A stretch of DNA of 64,000 nt from Podarcis raffonei. Lineage: Eukaryota > Chordata > Lepidosauria > Squamata > Lacertidae. Below, piece after piece: positions 11,901 through 22,739 of the stretch (the first letter of the stretch is position 1; the number at the start of each line of letters is the position of its first letter). The notes beneath the pieces were generated by a model. The model was not told the DNA's origin, searched no databases, and saw only the letters and a program-made list of their open reading frames with translations. The stretch lies in contig NC_070616.1 of assembly GCF_027172205.1 (NCBI RefSeq), forward strand, positions 15,056,001 to 15,120,000. Direction: 5' to 3'. The position numbers were made by a program, and so were the translations under genes.

Positions 11901-14900
11901 GTTCATCTCATTGCCCAAGACAAGGGGCAGGTAATCTCTGAAGGTGATCACCTGCAACCAAACCAGGAAAGACGCCACTGTTATTTTTTGGTTTTTAAAA
12001 TATGTTTTATTGATTTCAAACTTAAACAACAGTTACAAATTAACAACAATTAAGTAAACCACCCTAGCCTTCCAGAGTGCAAATTGTCCTCTAATGAAGA
12101 CATAGCTTCTGTCCAGCTTTAAGTTTTCACAAGCATTACTATTTTTATTTATTAAAATTGTATAGAAATGAACACAATGTGTGTGTGTGCAAGTGTGTGG
12201 CTATGGGTGTTTAGTGGCCACTTTACAAAGTTTGAAGGGAAACAAAGAGAGTCCCTGACCTCCAGGAGCTTACACGAGGGAAGACAACTGAGGTCAGGCT
12301 AATATGGGACTCATATGAGCAACTGGAGATACATCTCAGGCATGGTTTTTACATATGCAGTACAACCGCATCTTACACACATTTAACTTGTGCTATTTCA
12401 ACCAATGTGGTTGAAGGCAGCCTGGTTGAAATCATCCAAGTTCAATCCCAGCAAGGCAGAGAGCTTTTCACAATGGGTCTGTTTGTGTTACCTGAAGAGC
12501 TTTTAAGCTCTCTGACTCACTTGCTGGGTAAGGCCCACTTGACACATAGGATCTGAAAGCACAAGGGATTCTGTCTCTCTCCCCCTCACCCACTAGCCAT
12601 GAGGGGTGTTTGGGCATATGCGATTTTTGTGTATATGCAGAAGCCTTGAAACCAAACTTTTGCGTTAAGATGCAACCGTACTGTAAATCCAGCCCTTTCC
12701 TCCAAACAGCTCAGGACCTTGGAGAGTGACTGAGGTGGGGTTTCAGCACCATGGACAGCACTGCTAAGCCCAGGCATCCAAGTTGTCTCAGCAAAGGTCC
12801 TGGAGAAACTGGCAGAGTTTTATAGCCCGGCCAGGTAGTCGCTGGCTAGAGGTCCTGCCCCCTAAGTGCCTGGAGGTCCCGCCTCCTTGGCAGTTAAAGG
12901 GACAGTGCCTTTTTCTACAGCTGTTAGCTTCTTCAAGATCATGGGGTTTTCTTCTCAGGGTACTCTTGATTTCCCAATGAGTTAACTTTTTTTGTTATTT
13001 TCTCCAATATTTCCCTTTTAAAGCAACTTTACACCCAAAATATGCATTTTTGTACCCATCACTTGGCTGGAGAACTGCACTGTGAAATTTGGAGAAATGC
13101 AAAGAATTTGGTTTGAACATTCTTGCAGAAAGTGCAAATTCTGTGAGTTTGTCTCTAAATGTGAGCTGAATTAAATTCCTCCCTTGCACCTTCCCTGAAG
13201 GCATGAATGAAGCTAGAGTGAAACTCCATTTTGAATGAAGCCGAAGGAAGAGCTCATTTGTCACCATACCTGATTCACTGCCCCAATAATCTTCCGAACT
13301 TCCTGATAGATCTTTTCCCCATCCCAGTGGGGGTTCAGCGCCTTCAGCTCCCTGGCCAAACGGTTATGCTCCCGGACAAAGAGGGTGTGGAGAGCTGTCA
13401 GCCCCAGATTTTCAGTGACACGTTTATCCCCTGCAAAATTAAAGAAACCATCCCTCTAATTTCAAGCGGATTAAGCTAGAAAATGAATTAACACTCTTTT
13501 ATTGCTGTGTGAAGCCACAGGGAGACTGGTAGGGCAGAAGGCAGGGAGCCCAACAGCAGGTGGTGCCAGAGGCATTGACAGGCAGAGTCAATAATCAATC
13601 CCTCTTCACGGGAAACCCTGGGAATTATAGCTCTGGCAGGGGAAGAGGGGTCTCCAAACAACTCTCAGCACCCTTCATAAACTACACTTCCCAGGATCCT
13701 TTGGGGGAGGAAATCCATGACTGTTTAAAGTGGTATCATAGTGCTTTAAACAGATGGTGTGCATTTGGCCTAACACTTGATGCCCAGATCCATCCAAACA
13801 TAGGAAGTTACCTTATCATTGGTCACCTAGAGTACTACTGTTTACACGGACTGGCAGCTGCTGACCATGCCTTGGTGGAAAGACATACCTGCATTGAAAC
13901 ATGGGATGTTGGCAGTTCTGTTTGTGTAGAGGCAGATGCTGTTTGAATTGCTCTCGAAAGGAAGGAGGCCCAGACCAGCGTCTGTGAAGTTCTGGTTGAG
14001 CGCCATTAAACCCAGAGAGCTGCTTTGGTTCCGGAGGCTTCTTGCCAGAGGCTCCTCACTCCCATACACCATGCTGGCATCCAGAAAGGACGTGATGGAA
14101 TTGAGCTGCTCGCGGATGAACGTCGTGGGGTTGCAAACAGGGGTGGTCCGGATGAAAGGCATGCAGACGCCTGGCTTTGTAATCCGCGGGTCTCCAGGTG
14201 GAATCTGCAGGAAACAATCCCACAATTCGTATTGTGTTGTATTGATCTTTATTACGGCCATTGGCCCATCACAGGACAGTTTCCCATACCAACATAATGT
14301 ACTTAAACCTCCAAATTTAAAACCGCAAAAACTTACAAAAAACAAACAAGAACCAAAGCAAAACAAAAACAAAAGACCAACATCATACATTACAATAAAT
14401 TTGTAACATAAACATCGCCCTCTACTCATAAATTAGTAGAAGACATCAATGGTGATATCACCTAATTACATCCTAAAACATAGATCATAGTTTAAAGGGA
14501 TTATCCGAGCCGCACAGGAGTCCGTTTCTCTTCTTTAGGGATAGGACGCTGATCAAGAATCTGGCAACCATGAGTGATCTTAGGGGGTCATCATCATTTA
14601 ATAGATATCTCAGTTTGGCTCCATTCGTATCATCGGCAATACCCACAATTCGTTTGTTTTTTATTTATTGCATCTATACCTCCAAGAAGCTCAAGTTAGT
14701 AGACATGGTTCTCCCTTCTTCATTAATCCCCACAATAATCCTGTGCAATAGGTTAGGTGCAGGGACGGTGACTGGCCCAAGTTTTGTTTTGTTTTTTAGA
14801 TTCCAGAAGACAGAAAGAAAAATAATCACACTCCCAACAAGTTTTTTTTTAAAAAAGAAAATGTTACCACTGATCCAAGTATTGTGGGAGGGTGGTAGGT

Positions 14901-17900
14901 GATGGTACAGGCATTGGCCAATATGACGACCAGGGAACTGTTCCTCCCATGCAAACAGCGGCACATTTCTCCTCTCCCCATGGGCTCTGCTAGATATTTA
15001 AAAAACTCAGCCTACTCAGCCCCCTGGCACAAATCTGCTAGTGGACAAATGCAGTTTGTGAGCCACTCTTGGAAACATCCGATAAGAATGTGTAAGAGCA
15101 CAAGAAGAGGCTGCTGGATCAGGCCAATGGCCCATCTAATCCAGCATCCTGTTCTCACAGTGGCCAAGCAGATGCCCCCAAGGGAAGGCCGGAAGCAGGA
15201 TTTGAGCACAAGAGCAGCACTCTCTCTTCCTGTGGTTTCTAGCAACTGGTATACAGAAGCATTAATGTCCCCAACTTTGTAGGCAGAGTATCACCATCAT
15301 GGCTAGTCGCCATCAATAGCCCTCTCCCTCCATGAATTTGTGAAATCCTCTTTTAAAGCCATCCAATTTGATGGCCGTCACTGTCTGCAGTTTAACCACC
15401 ATGCTGTGTGAAGAAGGACTTTTTCCTATCTGTCCTGAACCTTCCAACATTTGCGATGTGCACTTTGCTTTGTGTCAAGAGCTATGTGATAACCCGTATA
15501 TTTCAGACTGCAGCTCCCATCAGCCAGAATGCCTGTTACAATGCTGGGGCTCATGGGACCACAGTCGAGCCGGCTGATGGGAGTTGTAGTCCTACACACC
15601 TAGAAGGTGCCATGTTGTCAAAGGCTGCTGGGAGCTAATAGTTCAAAGAGGACAGAGGGCCTGCAAAAGACCTGACTCCACTCCACCCCAGCAAAACACA
15701 TACACCTGTCTCACCTAAGAATCTCTTAACACTGAATTTTCCATTACCTTAATTGGGAAGCAGGGGGGCGCGTAGTTGCAGCTGGTGTCGCAGTGGACAT
15801 CCTGGTTCTGGATGCTGGTTTCAGTCATGGGGGCTAAGTCCATGTCATGGTCGACCCACTGGCCCCAGTGCATGAACGCCAGTGAGCGCTCCTGGTCGTC
15901 CGTGATCTTCTCATTGGGGGTGCCAATGATCTCGTTGGATACCTGCCGCACCTATGTTGGAGCACCCAAGGGCCACCGGAGGAAATGATGCAGAGTGTTC
16001 AATCTGCATAGCCTCAATGCTAAGTGCTCTGGCTCCAACAGGGGAAGCCAGAAGAGGAACTGTAAGCAACACACACGCACACATGTGGCAGCACTCTGCC
16101 ATTCATGCCACTGCCAAAAAGTGCACTAGAGGGTTTGTAGGGCATGTTAATAAGACTTTTGGGCCATTGTATAGTGGGGATGGAATTCAATTTCTAAAAA
16201 ACTAGGTACTATTAGAAGCCATGTTGGTAATAGCCCGACACGGGGAAGCATCAAAAATTCCTATTCAATTCCATTGCTTTATCTGAATGCCTGACCAGAC
16301 ATCAATGCATTGTCTGGGGCGAAGCCAAATCAGACAGTTTTGACACAGACTGGTCCCCATTTTCTTATTATATAGATAAGGAGAGTTGTACACAACTCCC
16401 ACGACTCACTCCTCTTTGTGGTTGGACTATATAAAAAGGTAAAGGGACCCCCGACCCATTAGGTCCCGTCATGACCGACTCTGGGTTGCGGCGCTCATCT
16501 CGCTTTATTGGCCAAGGGAGTCGGCGTACAGCTTCCGGGTCATGTGGCCAGCATGACTAAGCCGCTTCTGGCGAACTAGAGCAGTGTACGGAAATGCCGT
16601 TTACCTTCCTGCCAGAGCAGTACCTATTTATCTACTTGCACTTTGATGTGCTTTCAAACTGCTAGGTTGGCAGGAGCAGGGACCGAGCAACGGGAGCTCA
16701 CCCCGTCGCGGGGATTCGAACCGCCGACCTTCTGATTGGCAAGTCCTAGGCTCTGTGGTTTAACGCACAGTGCCACCCGCATCCTGATTGGACTATATAG
16801 ACTGATCTTAAAAGCTGTGTCTCAGTCATTTGTTTTTTATACAGAATATGCCCTGTGTATGGTTTTTGTTATGATCTGTATGGTTATGTCTTAGTTCGTA
16901 GATATGTTTACGATAAATCGATGAAAGCTGTATTTATTTATTTTTTAAAAGTGATTGGCTCAAACTTCAAATTGCCTAGAAGCAGAATATCTCATTTTGG
17001 TGACTGTGCAGGGATTTGCTGTATCAAATGAGAGTAATCTCCTCTTATAGGGGTTGTCCATGTGGTGACAGACACCATGCTCTCCCCCCAGAAACCCCGA
17101 ACGATTGGTCCACCACCTCAGCCACCTCTCTGAATCCACCCCCAACATGGCTGTTTCTCTATAATTTGTCCCAGAATCCCAGAATGACTTCTCCAGCTCT
17201 TACCAGTGGGAGGGGGTGTCCATTATAAAGCTGGCCCTGGATGAGACCCTTGGGAAGAGACACACCATCCTCATACTCTGCTGGGAGCCAGCGGGCATAG
17301 CCATGGTTAGACATACCAAAATGAGGGTGCTTCCTAGGGCGGGGGGAGAAGCGCATTAGTTTGGAACTCTGCCCCATGCATGAAGGCTCCTCTGGAGGCA
17401 GGCATGCTTTGAGGGATTAACCTTTGCAAATCCCAGTCCAAGGTGAGCTGAGCTGCACTCCTCGAAATCACATGCAGGCCAGAACTTAGCCACGCAACAG
17501 ATTTCTGTCCACCTCCAAATGTGGCGTAGCAGCAAAGTTCTGGGCAGTTAAGAACATATCAAGAGACATATTTAAATGCCTGCTCTGAGAGATGAGGATC
17601 TGCATGGGGAGAGTGGGGAGAGAAAAGCTTTTTGCCATCTCTCGTGACCCTAGAAATCATGGACATCCAATGAATGTTGGGAGATTCAGGACAGATAAAA
17701 GAAAATCCTCCAACGGTCATATTTATGGAAGGGCTGTGAGTTCTAGTATTATGAGGGAGGGAGAAAAATCTTTCTTCTGTCTGCTGCATCCATGCCACGC
17801 ATGACTTTATGAACTCCTACCATGTCATCTCTTACTTGACTTTTCTCTAAACTAATAAATCCCAAACACCGCAACCTTTTTTCATAGGGAAGCCACTCCA

Positions 17901-18393
17901 TGCCCTTGATCATTTTGGCATCCTTTTTCTAATTTTCTAATTTCCTTCAACGCCTTCCTTTGGCCCAGGTTCCTGGATGACCTCTCCAGCTCTTACCAGT
18001 GGTAAGAGTGGTATTTCCCCTCAGATGAGGGAGAACCTTTGACCTGCCTGCACCCCCCCCCCAAATAAAACCCTTCTCCAGCCAGCTTCTCCTTACCGAT
18101 TGTTGCATTCTCCTGTGATGGTCCGATAAGGGCTGTTTTGTGGGCACCGGACTGGGCGGATCAGATAGTCACAGCCAGTGGCTCTGGTGATCATATCTTT
18201 CTGCTGGATGCTTAGCACATCTAAACAAGATATCCGATAAGGGGAAGAAAAGCAATGGCTTTTGTCTTAGAAGCAAATTTCAATGAGAATCTACCTTCAG
18301 CGGTCTAACCCACCCCACCAGGTATGAGAGGTAAGGCTGCCCACTTGTCAATCACCTGACATCACAAGGGCATCATTTACCAGTGTGGTTTGA

Positions 18394-18435
<42 letters not shown>

Positions 18436-21243
18436 TTATTATTTGTACCAGCCACTTGGGGCGGCTTCCACAAAGACCAAAAATACACTAATATGTCACA
18501 CATTAAAAACTTCCCTGAACAGGGCTGCCTTAAGATGTCTTCTAAATGTCAGGTAGTTGTTTATCTCTTTGACATCTGCTGGAAGGGCGTTCCACAGGGC
18601 GGGCGCCACTACCGAGAAGGCCCTCTGCCTGGTTCCCTGTAGCTTTGCTTTCTCGCAATGAGGAAACTGCTAGAAGGCCCTCGGCGCTAAACCTCAGTGT
18701 CCGGGCAGAACAATGGGGGTTGAGGCGCTCCTTCAGGTATACTGGGCTGAGGCTATTTAGGGCTTTTAAGGTCAACACCAACACTTTGAATTGTGCTCGG
18801 AAATGTACTGGGAGCCAATGTAGGTCTTTCAAGACCAGTGTTATGTGATCTCGGCGGCCGCCCCCAGTCACCAGTCTAGCTGCCACATTCTGGATTGAAA
18901 TCAAGCTGCACAAGCAAAGAGTCAGCGGTTTGCAGGCACCGACCATCAGCTGAGCAGCATTGCCTTTAAACCCCCCTTTTGGCCAGCTTTTACCTGCCTC
19001 AGGTAAAGTGGGTGTGGCTTGGCTAAACCTGCCTCGCAGGCTGAAAGTTCACCACAACCACCACTGTGCTAAAGCTTTCGCCCGGAGATTCACAATACCT
19101 GTGATGTTGAAGTGACGGTGCCAGACCTTCTGCAGTTTCTGCCTCAGGAGATCCAACGCCGTTTCCATGTAACTTGCCGCCCGGATTGCAGTCCTGGTCC
19201 CTGCCACCGGTTCCTTTAAATGTCTCAGGAAGTCGGAAGGGGTGAGATGGGGGTTTCTCAAGTTCTCCTTCGCTCTGGAAAGAGAAGCACAGAGGAGATG
19301 GCAGCAGGGAGACAGGGGACCTTAGTAGAAAGTGCTCAGAAGTGTCACAGCAAGCCTTCCTAATGGCAAACCTAAGAACCTAAAAGAGCTTTGCTGGATC
19401 AGGCCAGTAGCCCAACTGGTCCAGCATCCTGTTCTCACAGTGGCCACCCAGAAGCCCACTAGCAGGATGCAAGCTCAAAAGCACCCTCCTCTCTTGTGGT
19501 TTCCAGCAACTGGCAAGTTTATGCAGTGACACTTACTCGCTGCCTTGCTGTTGCCATTTTGCTCCCTTCAGTTTTATTTTTTAAACTGCAATGGTACCTC
19601 AGTTTTACGAATGTAATCTGTTCCCGAAGACCGTTTGACTTCTGAAATGTTCAAAAACTCAACAGCCGACAGCTAGACCTCAGGATCTTGCACTCAGAGG
19701 AAACCATGTAGCACGTTTGACTTCCGAGGCATGTTCGTAAACCGAAAAGTTCGTCAACGGAGACGTTTGAAAACCAAGGTACCACTGCATGCTCTTTCTA
19801 AAATTCTTTGTTGTTAATGATGCTATGCCAACTCCGGCAATATATGAACAGATTGCTTTTAGATGCAGACTGTGCATGAATAAATACAATGATATTTGGG
19901 ATCCATTCATAAAAATCATAATGTCTCGTTAATAATTTTACATTTATTGGATTAATTGTATGTACTTATGTACTTATACTCCTGCCAACCTAGCAGTTCG
20001 AAAGCATGTCAAAGTGCAAGTAGATAAATAGGTACCGCTCCGGCGGGAAGGTAAACGGCATTTCCATGTGCTGCTCTGGTTCGCCAGAAGTGGCTTAGTC
20101 ATGCTGGCCACATGACCCGGAAGCTGTATGCCGGCTCCCTCGGCCAATAAAGCAAGATGAGCGCCGCAACCCCAGAGTCGGTCACGACTGGACCTAATGG
20201 TCAGGGGACCCTTTACCTTACCTACCGTATGTACTTATATACCATAGGGGCGTACTCCACTAATGATGACTGAAAGGGGAGGGAGGGAAGATTTAATGCA
20301 GATTTACATGAAGGAAGCTCACCTCTCCCGGTATAACTTGTATGCTTGATCCACCAACCGCTTGGCTGTGTTGATGCTGAATAAAATGTCAGGACCAGTC
20401 AATTTCTCAGAGGCCAAAGCTGTAAAAGAGAGAGCCAAAAACATCAGCTCAAAGGGCCCCTAAGTCCAAACCAGGGCAATCAAATTTCAGCCGCAAGGTA
20501 CACAGATGGCATGATGCAGCGACTATCCAGGACAATCTTGGCCAATTCAGTTGACAAAAGATTCTCCACCCAACCACCTGGCATTTTTCACCAGCCCAGC
20601 CTTCCCATAAATGTGTATGTCAAATCATTTGCACCACACTCTGAGAGCCTGTTCCACAGGACCAACCATAAAAAATAAAATAAAAATCTCCTTTCCTGGT
20701 CACCTTGAAAATACTCTCAACTCACCAAAGGCGAGTGGCTATTTGCAGGCCTTAAGCTGAGATGCCCTCTTGGAGGTTGGTTCCTATCCACATACCAGGT
20801 TTTGACAGAAAAGGGGTTCAGAGAGGCACCCTCCCCAACCCAATCAATCATGGATCGCCTTGAAGATTTTCATAAATTCACCCCACCCTGTCCCCAAAAC
20901 GATGCACGAACTCTACAAGACGTGACCCTTTGGGCCCTTTCCAAAGCTACAATTCTGTGATTATATGAAAAATCAAAGGCAACTTCCTAGAAATGAGTTC
21001 CATGCACACACTTTTAAAAACTCTTTTTGTGAGCTGCTGTGAGCAATCATGGAGTATATAGATATTGTGAAATTAAAATAAAGGAAAATATTCGATTACA
21101 TTCCTTTTTCCATCTTCCCCCCAGAAATATTCCCACCCTTGGAAGAGTCACAGGATTTGTTGTTTACCTTCTGAGGAAGATTCAGATGCTGGCAGGAATC
21201 CGAAGGCCACTAAGAGGCTCAGGAGAGAAAGGGCTCGCTTCAT
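5942..21243 (-). CDS. Animal haem peroxidase (MPO/EPX/LPO family), complete gene, 12 coding exons, 714 aa
   Basis: Exons in transcript order: 21168-21243, 20323-20419, 19099-19274, 18097-18220, 17204-17333, 15748-15951, 13889-14204, 13270-13430, 11699-11951, 11013-11183, 8714-8951, 5942-6140. All junctions are GT-AG, phases agree, and the sum is 2145 nt (EPX and LPO are about 712-715 aa). The product begins with a signal peptide ([20 protein letters not shown]). Conserved sites: distal Gln232, Asp235 and His236 in WGQWVDHD; catalytic Arg378 and Glu381 in KRVTEN; proximal His474 in AFRFGH; and the [13 protein letters not shown] block. The residue after Glu381 is Asn, where MPO has the haem-sulfonium Met243, so it is more EPX/LPO-like. 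KLMKQNQMM and [13 protein letters not shown] also recall LPO. It probably makes a secreted or granule haem enzyme forming hypothiocyanite or hypohalites. Exact orthology is unresolved. Confidence 0.93.
6298..6658. mobile_element. hAT-type MITE with target-site duplication
   Basis: Terminal inverted repeats CAGCACCTCCCAAA and TTTGGGTACCACTG are flanked by CTTTAAAC and GTTTAAAT (6 of 8 identical), the 8-bp hAT duplication. It lies in the last intron of the minus-strand peroxidase. 6667-7042 may be a second hAT-like element. Confidence 0.75.
7195..7290. repeat. Fold-back hAT-type MITE
   Basis: GTTCCCATCAGCCCCAGCTA pairs loosely with GGGGTTGATGGGAG. Confidence 0.6.
7305..8560. repeat. Two inverted copies of an unclassified repeat
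   Basis: 7473-7587 plus 8083-8145 reads the same as the minus strand of 8395-8555 (AACAATAGCAAAC, AAAGTAGTTTCTTTCCC, AAACAAACAATAAA). The left copy is split by the LTR-like insertion. The right copy extends to ACGTTTCGTTGCTAAAGAGC, a phrase I associate loosely with Penelope-like elements. Confidence 0.6.
7588..8082. mobile_element. Solo-LTR-like fossil inserted into another repeat
   Basis: About 495 bp beginning TGTTAGGC, bounded by CAAAC (7583-7587) and CAAAT (8083-8087). An inverted copy of the host repeat at 8395-8555 shows the uninterrupted (empty) site. Length, the TG start and the 5-bp repeats suggest an LTR. The exact right end is uncertain by a few bases and no internal region is present. 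Confidence 0.6.
9495..9657 (+). repeat. CR1 LINE 3' end with ATTCTATG tail
   Basis: GGAGGTCTTTAAGCAGAGGC through TTCCAACTCTATGATTCTAT. The tandem ATTCTATG tail is diagnostic for CR1. Confidence 0.8.
9990..10868 (-). mobile_element. Old L1 3' fragment split by a mariner-like MITE
   Basis: 10590-10868 resembles the L1 ORF2 C-terminal coding strand (AGAAAGGCCTCAGGTTTCTTG, ATAGCATACATAAACAAA); 9990-10165 is its AT-rich 3' UTR. The MITE at 10171-10524 interrupts it. Confidence 0.65.
10171..10524. mobile_element. Mariner-like MITE
   Basis: Terminal inverted repeats CTGTATTTTTCCATGTATAA and TTACATATGGAAAAATACAG, preceded by TA. Internal CCATGTATAAGAC copies repeat the terminal motif. Confidence 0.7.
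11285..11610 (-). repeat. CR1 LINE fragment
   Basis: Minus-strand translation gives [20 protein letters not shown] and IFKYLKGC, the CR1 ORF2 C-terminus. It lies in a peroxidase intron. Confidence 0.8.
12358..12683. mobile_element. DNA-transposon MITE
   Basis: CAGTACAACCGCATCTTA at one end and TAAGATGCAACCGTACTG at the other form inverted terminal repeats. The superfamily is uncertain. 12690-13265 is intron with nothing recognised. Confidence 0.6.
13590..13770. repeat. Fold-back MITE (AAACTACACTTCCCAGGATC family)
   Basis: CCTGGGAATTATAGCTCTGG and AACTACACTTCCCAGGATCC with GTTTAAAGTGGTATCATAG. Relatives: 34975-35295, 43485-43760, 46670-46905 and 51590-51905. Confidence 0.65.
14231..14641 (-). 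mobile_element. Retroposon insertion 26 bp upstream of a peroxidase splice acceptor
   Basis: 411 bp flanked by a 12-bp duplication CCCACAATTCGT (14219-14230 and 14642-14653). Minus-strand translation [20 protein letters not shown] followed by a stop suggests the 3' end of a non-LTR retrotransposon of a family I cannot name. Confidence 0.7.
14655..14790 (-). repeat. tRNA-derived SINE fragment
   Basis: TTTATTTATTGCATCTATAC, GGTTCTCCC and CACAATAATCCTGTG correspond to the tail half of the SINE seen at 21345-21530. Confidence 0.55.
15085..15420 (-). repeat. CR1/L2-group LINE 3' end
   Basis: Tail words CTGCTGGATCAGGCCAATGG and TGTTCTCACAGTGGCCAA, then the coding end toward 15420. A fold-back MITE follows at 15505-15600. 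Confidence 0.65.
16432..16788 (-). mobile_element. tRNA-derived squamate SINE, near full length
   Basis: On the minus strand the tRNA-like head has B box GGTTCGAATCC, then the conserved body (AGTAGATAAATAGGTA) and a BovB-like 3' end (GTCGGTCATGACGGGAC). The shared tail implies mobilisation by BovB. Confidence 0.85.
17560..17945 (-). repeat. CR1/L2-group LINE 3' coding fragment
   Basis: The minus strand encodes the ENTRT-type block ([16 protein letters not shown]) of the same LINE as 22740-23230. Confidence 0.6.
18393..18434. repeat. (AAT)n microsatellite
   Basis: Fourteen AAT units, the tail of the adjoining minus-strand LINE. Confidence 0.9.
18435..18960 (-). repeat. L2-like LINE 3' end
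   Basis: The minus-strand frame reads [40 protein letters not shown] and [16 protein letters not shown], the C-terminus of L2-type LINEs, with an (ATT)n tail. Same family at 46905-47460 and 49655-49940. Confidence 0.75.
19370..19535 (-). repeat. CR1/L2-group LINE tail
   Basis: GAGCTTTGCTGGATCAGGCC and GTCCAGCATCCTGTTCTCAC. Confidence 0.65.
19589..19787. mobile_element. DNA-transposon MITE (Tigger-like look)
   Basis: Ends CAATGGTACCTCAGTTTTAC and AAAACCAAGGTACCACTG are inverted repeats. Confidence 0.65.
19978..20225 (+). mobile_element. tRNA-derived squamate SINE, 5'-truncated
   Basis: Same family as 16432-16788 but lacking the tRNA head; it starts CTCCTGCCAACCTAGCAG and ends in the GTCGGTCACGACTGGAC tail. 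Confidence 0.85.
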
Positions 21244-21344
21244 CTCTGCAAAATAAAAGAGGAACGGGTGGGTTTTGAGTAGGGGAAAGAATAAAAACGT
21301 TCTTTTAAAACCCCGCAAAAGTCGTTCCAATGGAGGCAAAGGAG

Positions 21345-21530
21345 AGAGCCAGTGTGGTTGCAGTGACTTGACTGCTGGACTAGGACTTGGGAGAGACCAA
21401 GGTTCAAATCCACACTCTGCCTAACCTACCTCACAGGGTTGCTGTGAGGGTTAATCGAGGAGGGGGAAAACCATATACACCACCTTGAGTTTCCTTGGAG
21501 GAAAAGGTGGAATAGAAATGCAATAAATAG
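21345..21530 (+). mobile_element. tRNA-derived SINE, second family
   Basis: AGCCAGTGTGGTTGCAGTGA head with a GGTTCAAATCC B box, then CTAACCTACCTCACAGGGTT and an AATAAATAG tail. It lies just upstream of the peroxidase ATG exon. Related copies: 30786-30990, 42390-42540, 50270-50385 and (minus) 56380-56500. Confidence 0.75.
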
Positions 21531-21660
21531 GACCAAGGCTTGTCGCCTGTGTTACTCCTACTCAGAGTAGACCCATTGAAATTAATGGACTAACTTCCTA
21601 TGTGTGGAAAGCTGGGCACTGCCATGTCCTCAGCAGCAAGAAAAAGGTGCTAAGCCTCAC

Positions 21661-21690
21661 CTGCTGTGCTCAGCTCCTGGCTGTGGATTT
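21661..21690 (-). other. Non-coding first exon of the minus-strand peroxidase
   Basis: On the minus strand a short segment ends in GAGCACAGCAG followed by a GTGAGG donor (boundary at 21661), and lies about 20-30 nt below a TATA box. The ATG-containing exon has its own acceptor (TTATTTTGCAG) ending at 21246, two bases before the start codon, so an upstream 5' UTR exon is required. The start site near 21685 is estimated from TATA spacing only. Confidence 0.6.
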
Positions 21691-21706
21691 TGCTAGGTGC
21701 TGAGTA

Positions 21707-21714
21707 CTTTTATA
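21707..21714 (-). promoter_or_regulatory. TATA box of the minus-strand peroxidase
   Basis: TATAAAAG on the minus strand, about 25-30 bp upstream of the inferred start of the non-coding first exon. A TATA promoter fits a strongly induced, cell-type-restricted secretory enzyme. Alternative start sites cannot be excluded. Confidence 0.55.
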
Positions 21715-21754
21715 GTCTCTGGTTATCAGGTGTGGGCAGGTTCTTGATGAGACC

Positions 21755-22739
21755 GGGATGAGGGAAAACACACACACCAACCTCAGGTTGGTTTAGGCCA
21801 AGAGGAAATATTTGCTAGGTTCTTCCTCCATCGAACAGAGAAGTCCCACTTCCTTGTTCCTGGGGGATAAATTTATGAGATACTGGAGCCGGAAAGGTTA
21901 TATAAATATTAGTCAGTGATTTATTCTTAAGAAAGAAGAGGGATCCAACCCACTTCAAAAAATGCAATGAAGCATGTCAGAAAAGACCATGCCTTACATT
22001 CCTGACAAGGGATATGCAAATCTGTTGATTTCAGTTTCGCATTCTGGCTCTCTTGAATTCGGTTTCCCACTTTAACACATCACTTTGCTGATTTATTTAT
22101 TTTAAAAAGAAGTCCTTGAGAAAATTCAGCAGAATTTTCATGCACATTGTCTTTGAATGCAGTTTTGACTATTCTGCCAAAAAAGAAAGAAAAGAAAAGA
22201 GAAAAGAAAAGCAATATTTACCTTATGCAATGCATTTTGTATGTATTTCAGTAATATCTGCAATTTTAGGCACATCTTAATATATGCATTTTTTTGTACA
22301 CCTTACTGGGTTGGAAAGTACTGCATGTGCGAAATTTGGAGGACAACAGATTTCGAAGGACGATTTTGCCTGTCAGCATGTTTCGTTTCAAAAACTGCAA
22401 ATCAGGTAGGTTGGCCTTTGAATGCAAACTGGATTGCATTTCTCCTCAATCCCTAGTCCTGATATATTCAGAGTAAAACTCTCCCCTGTTCCCCCTCACC
22501 CCGCAAAGGAAAATTGCCTTTAAACAAGGCGGTTTGACCTCCTTGCTTCTCACTGTACCTGAGGACCAAAACTGCCTTTGTGAATCAGTCATCAGGCCAT
22601 TGATGGGCTCAGAAAAGACTTTGAAAATATTGACCAGCAACAGAGGTTGATGTGATGCATGTTTTCTCAAAAGTGGATCCCAACAAATCTAGTCAGACTT
22701 GGGTCACATCCACACCAAAGGTTTAAAGCAAATTTATGC
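21755..22739. other. Intergenic stretch upstream of the minus-strand peroxidase
   Basis: AT-rich sequence with short purine runs (AAAAGAAAAG near 22190) and no recognisable gene or repeat. Distal regulatory sites of the peroxidase may lie here, but none can be named. Confidence 0.4.

Noticed and set aside
16690-16788. tRNA-like sequence with B box (also at 26230, 56800 and 57430)
   Set aside because: These are the heads of tRNA-derived SINEs, followed by SINE bodies, not tRNA genes.
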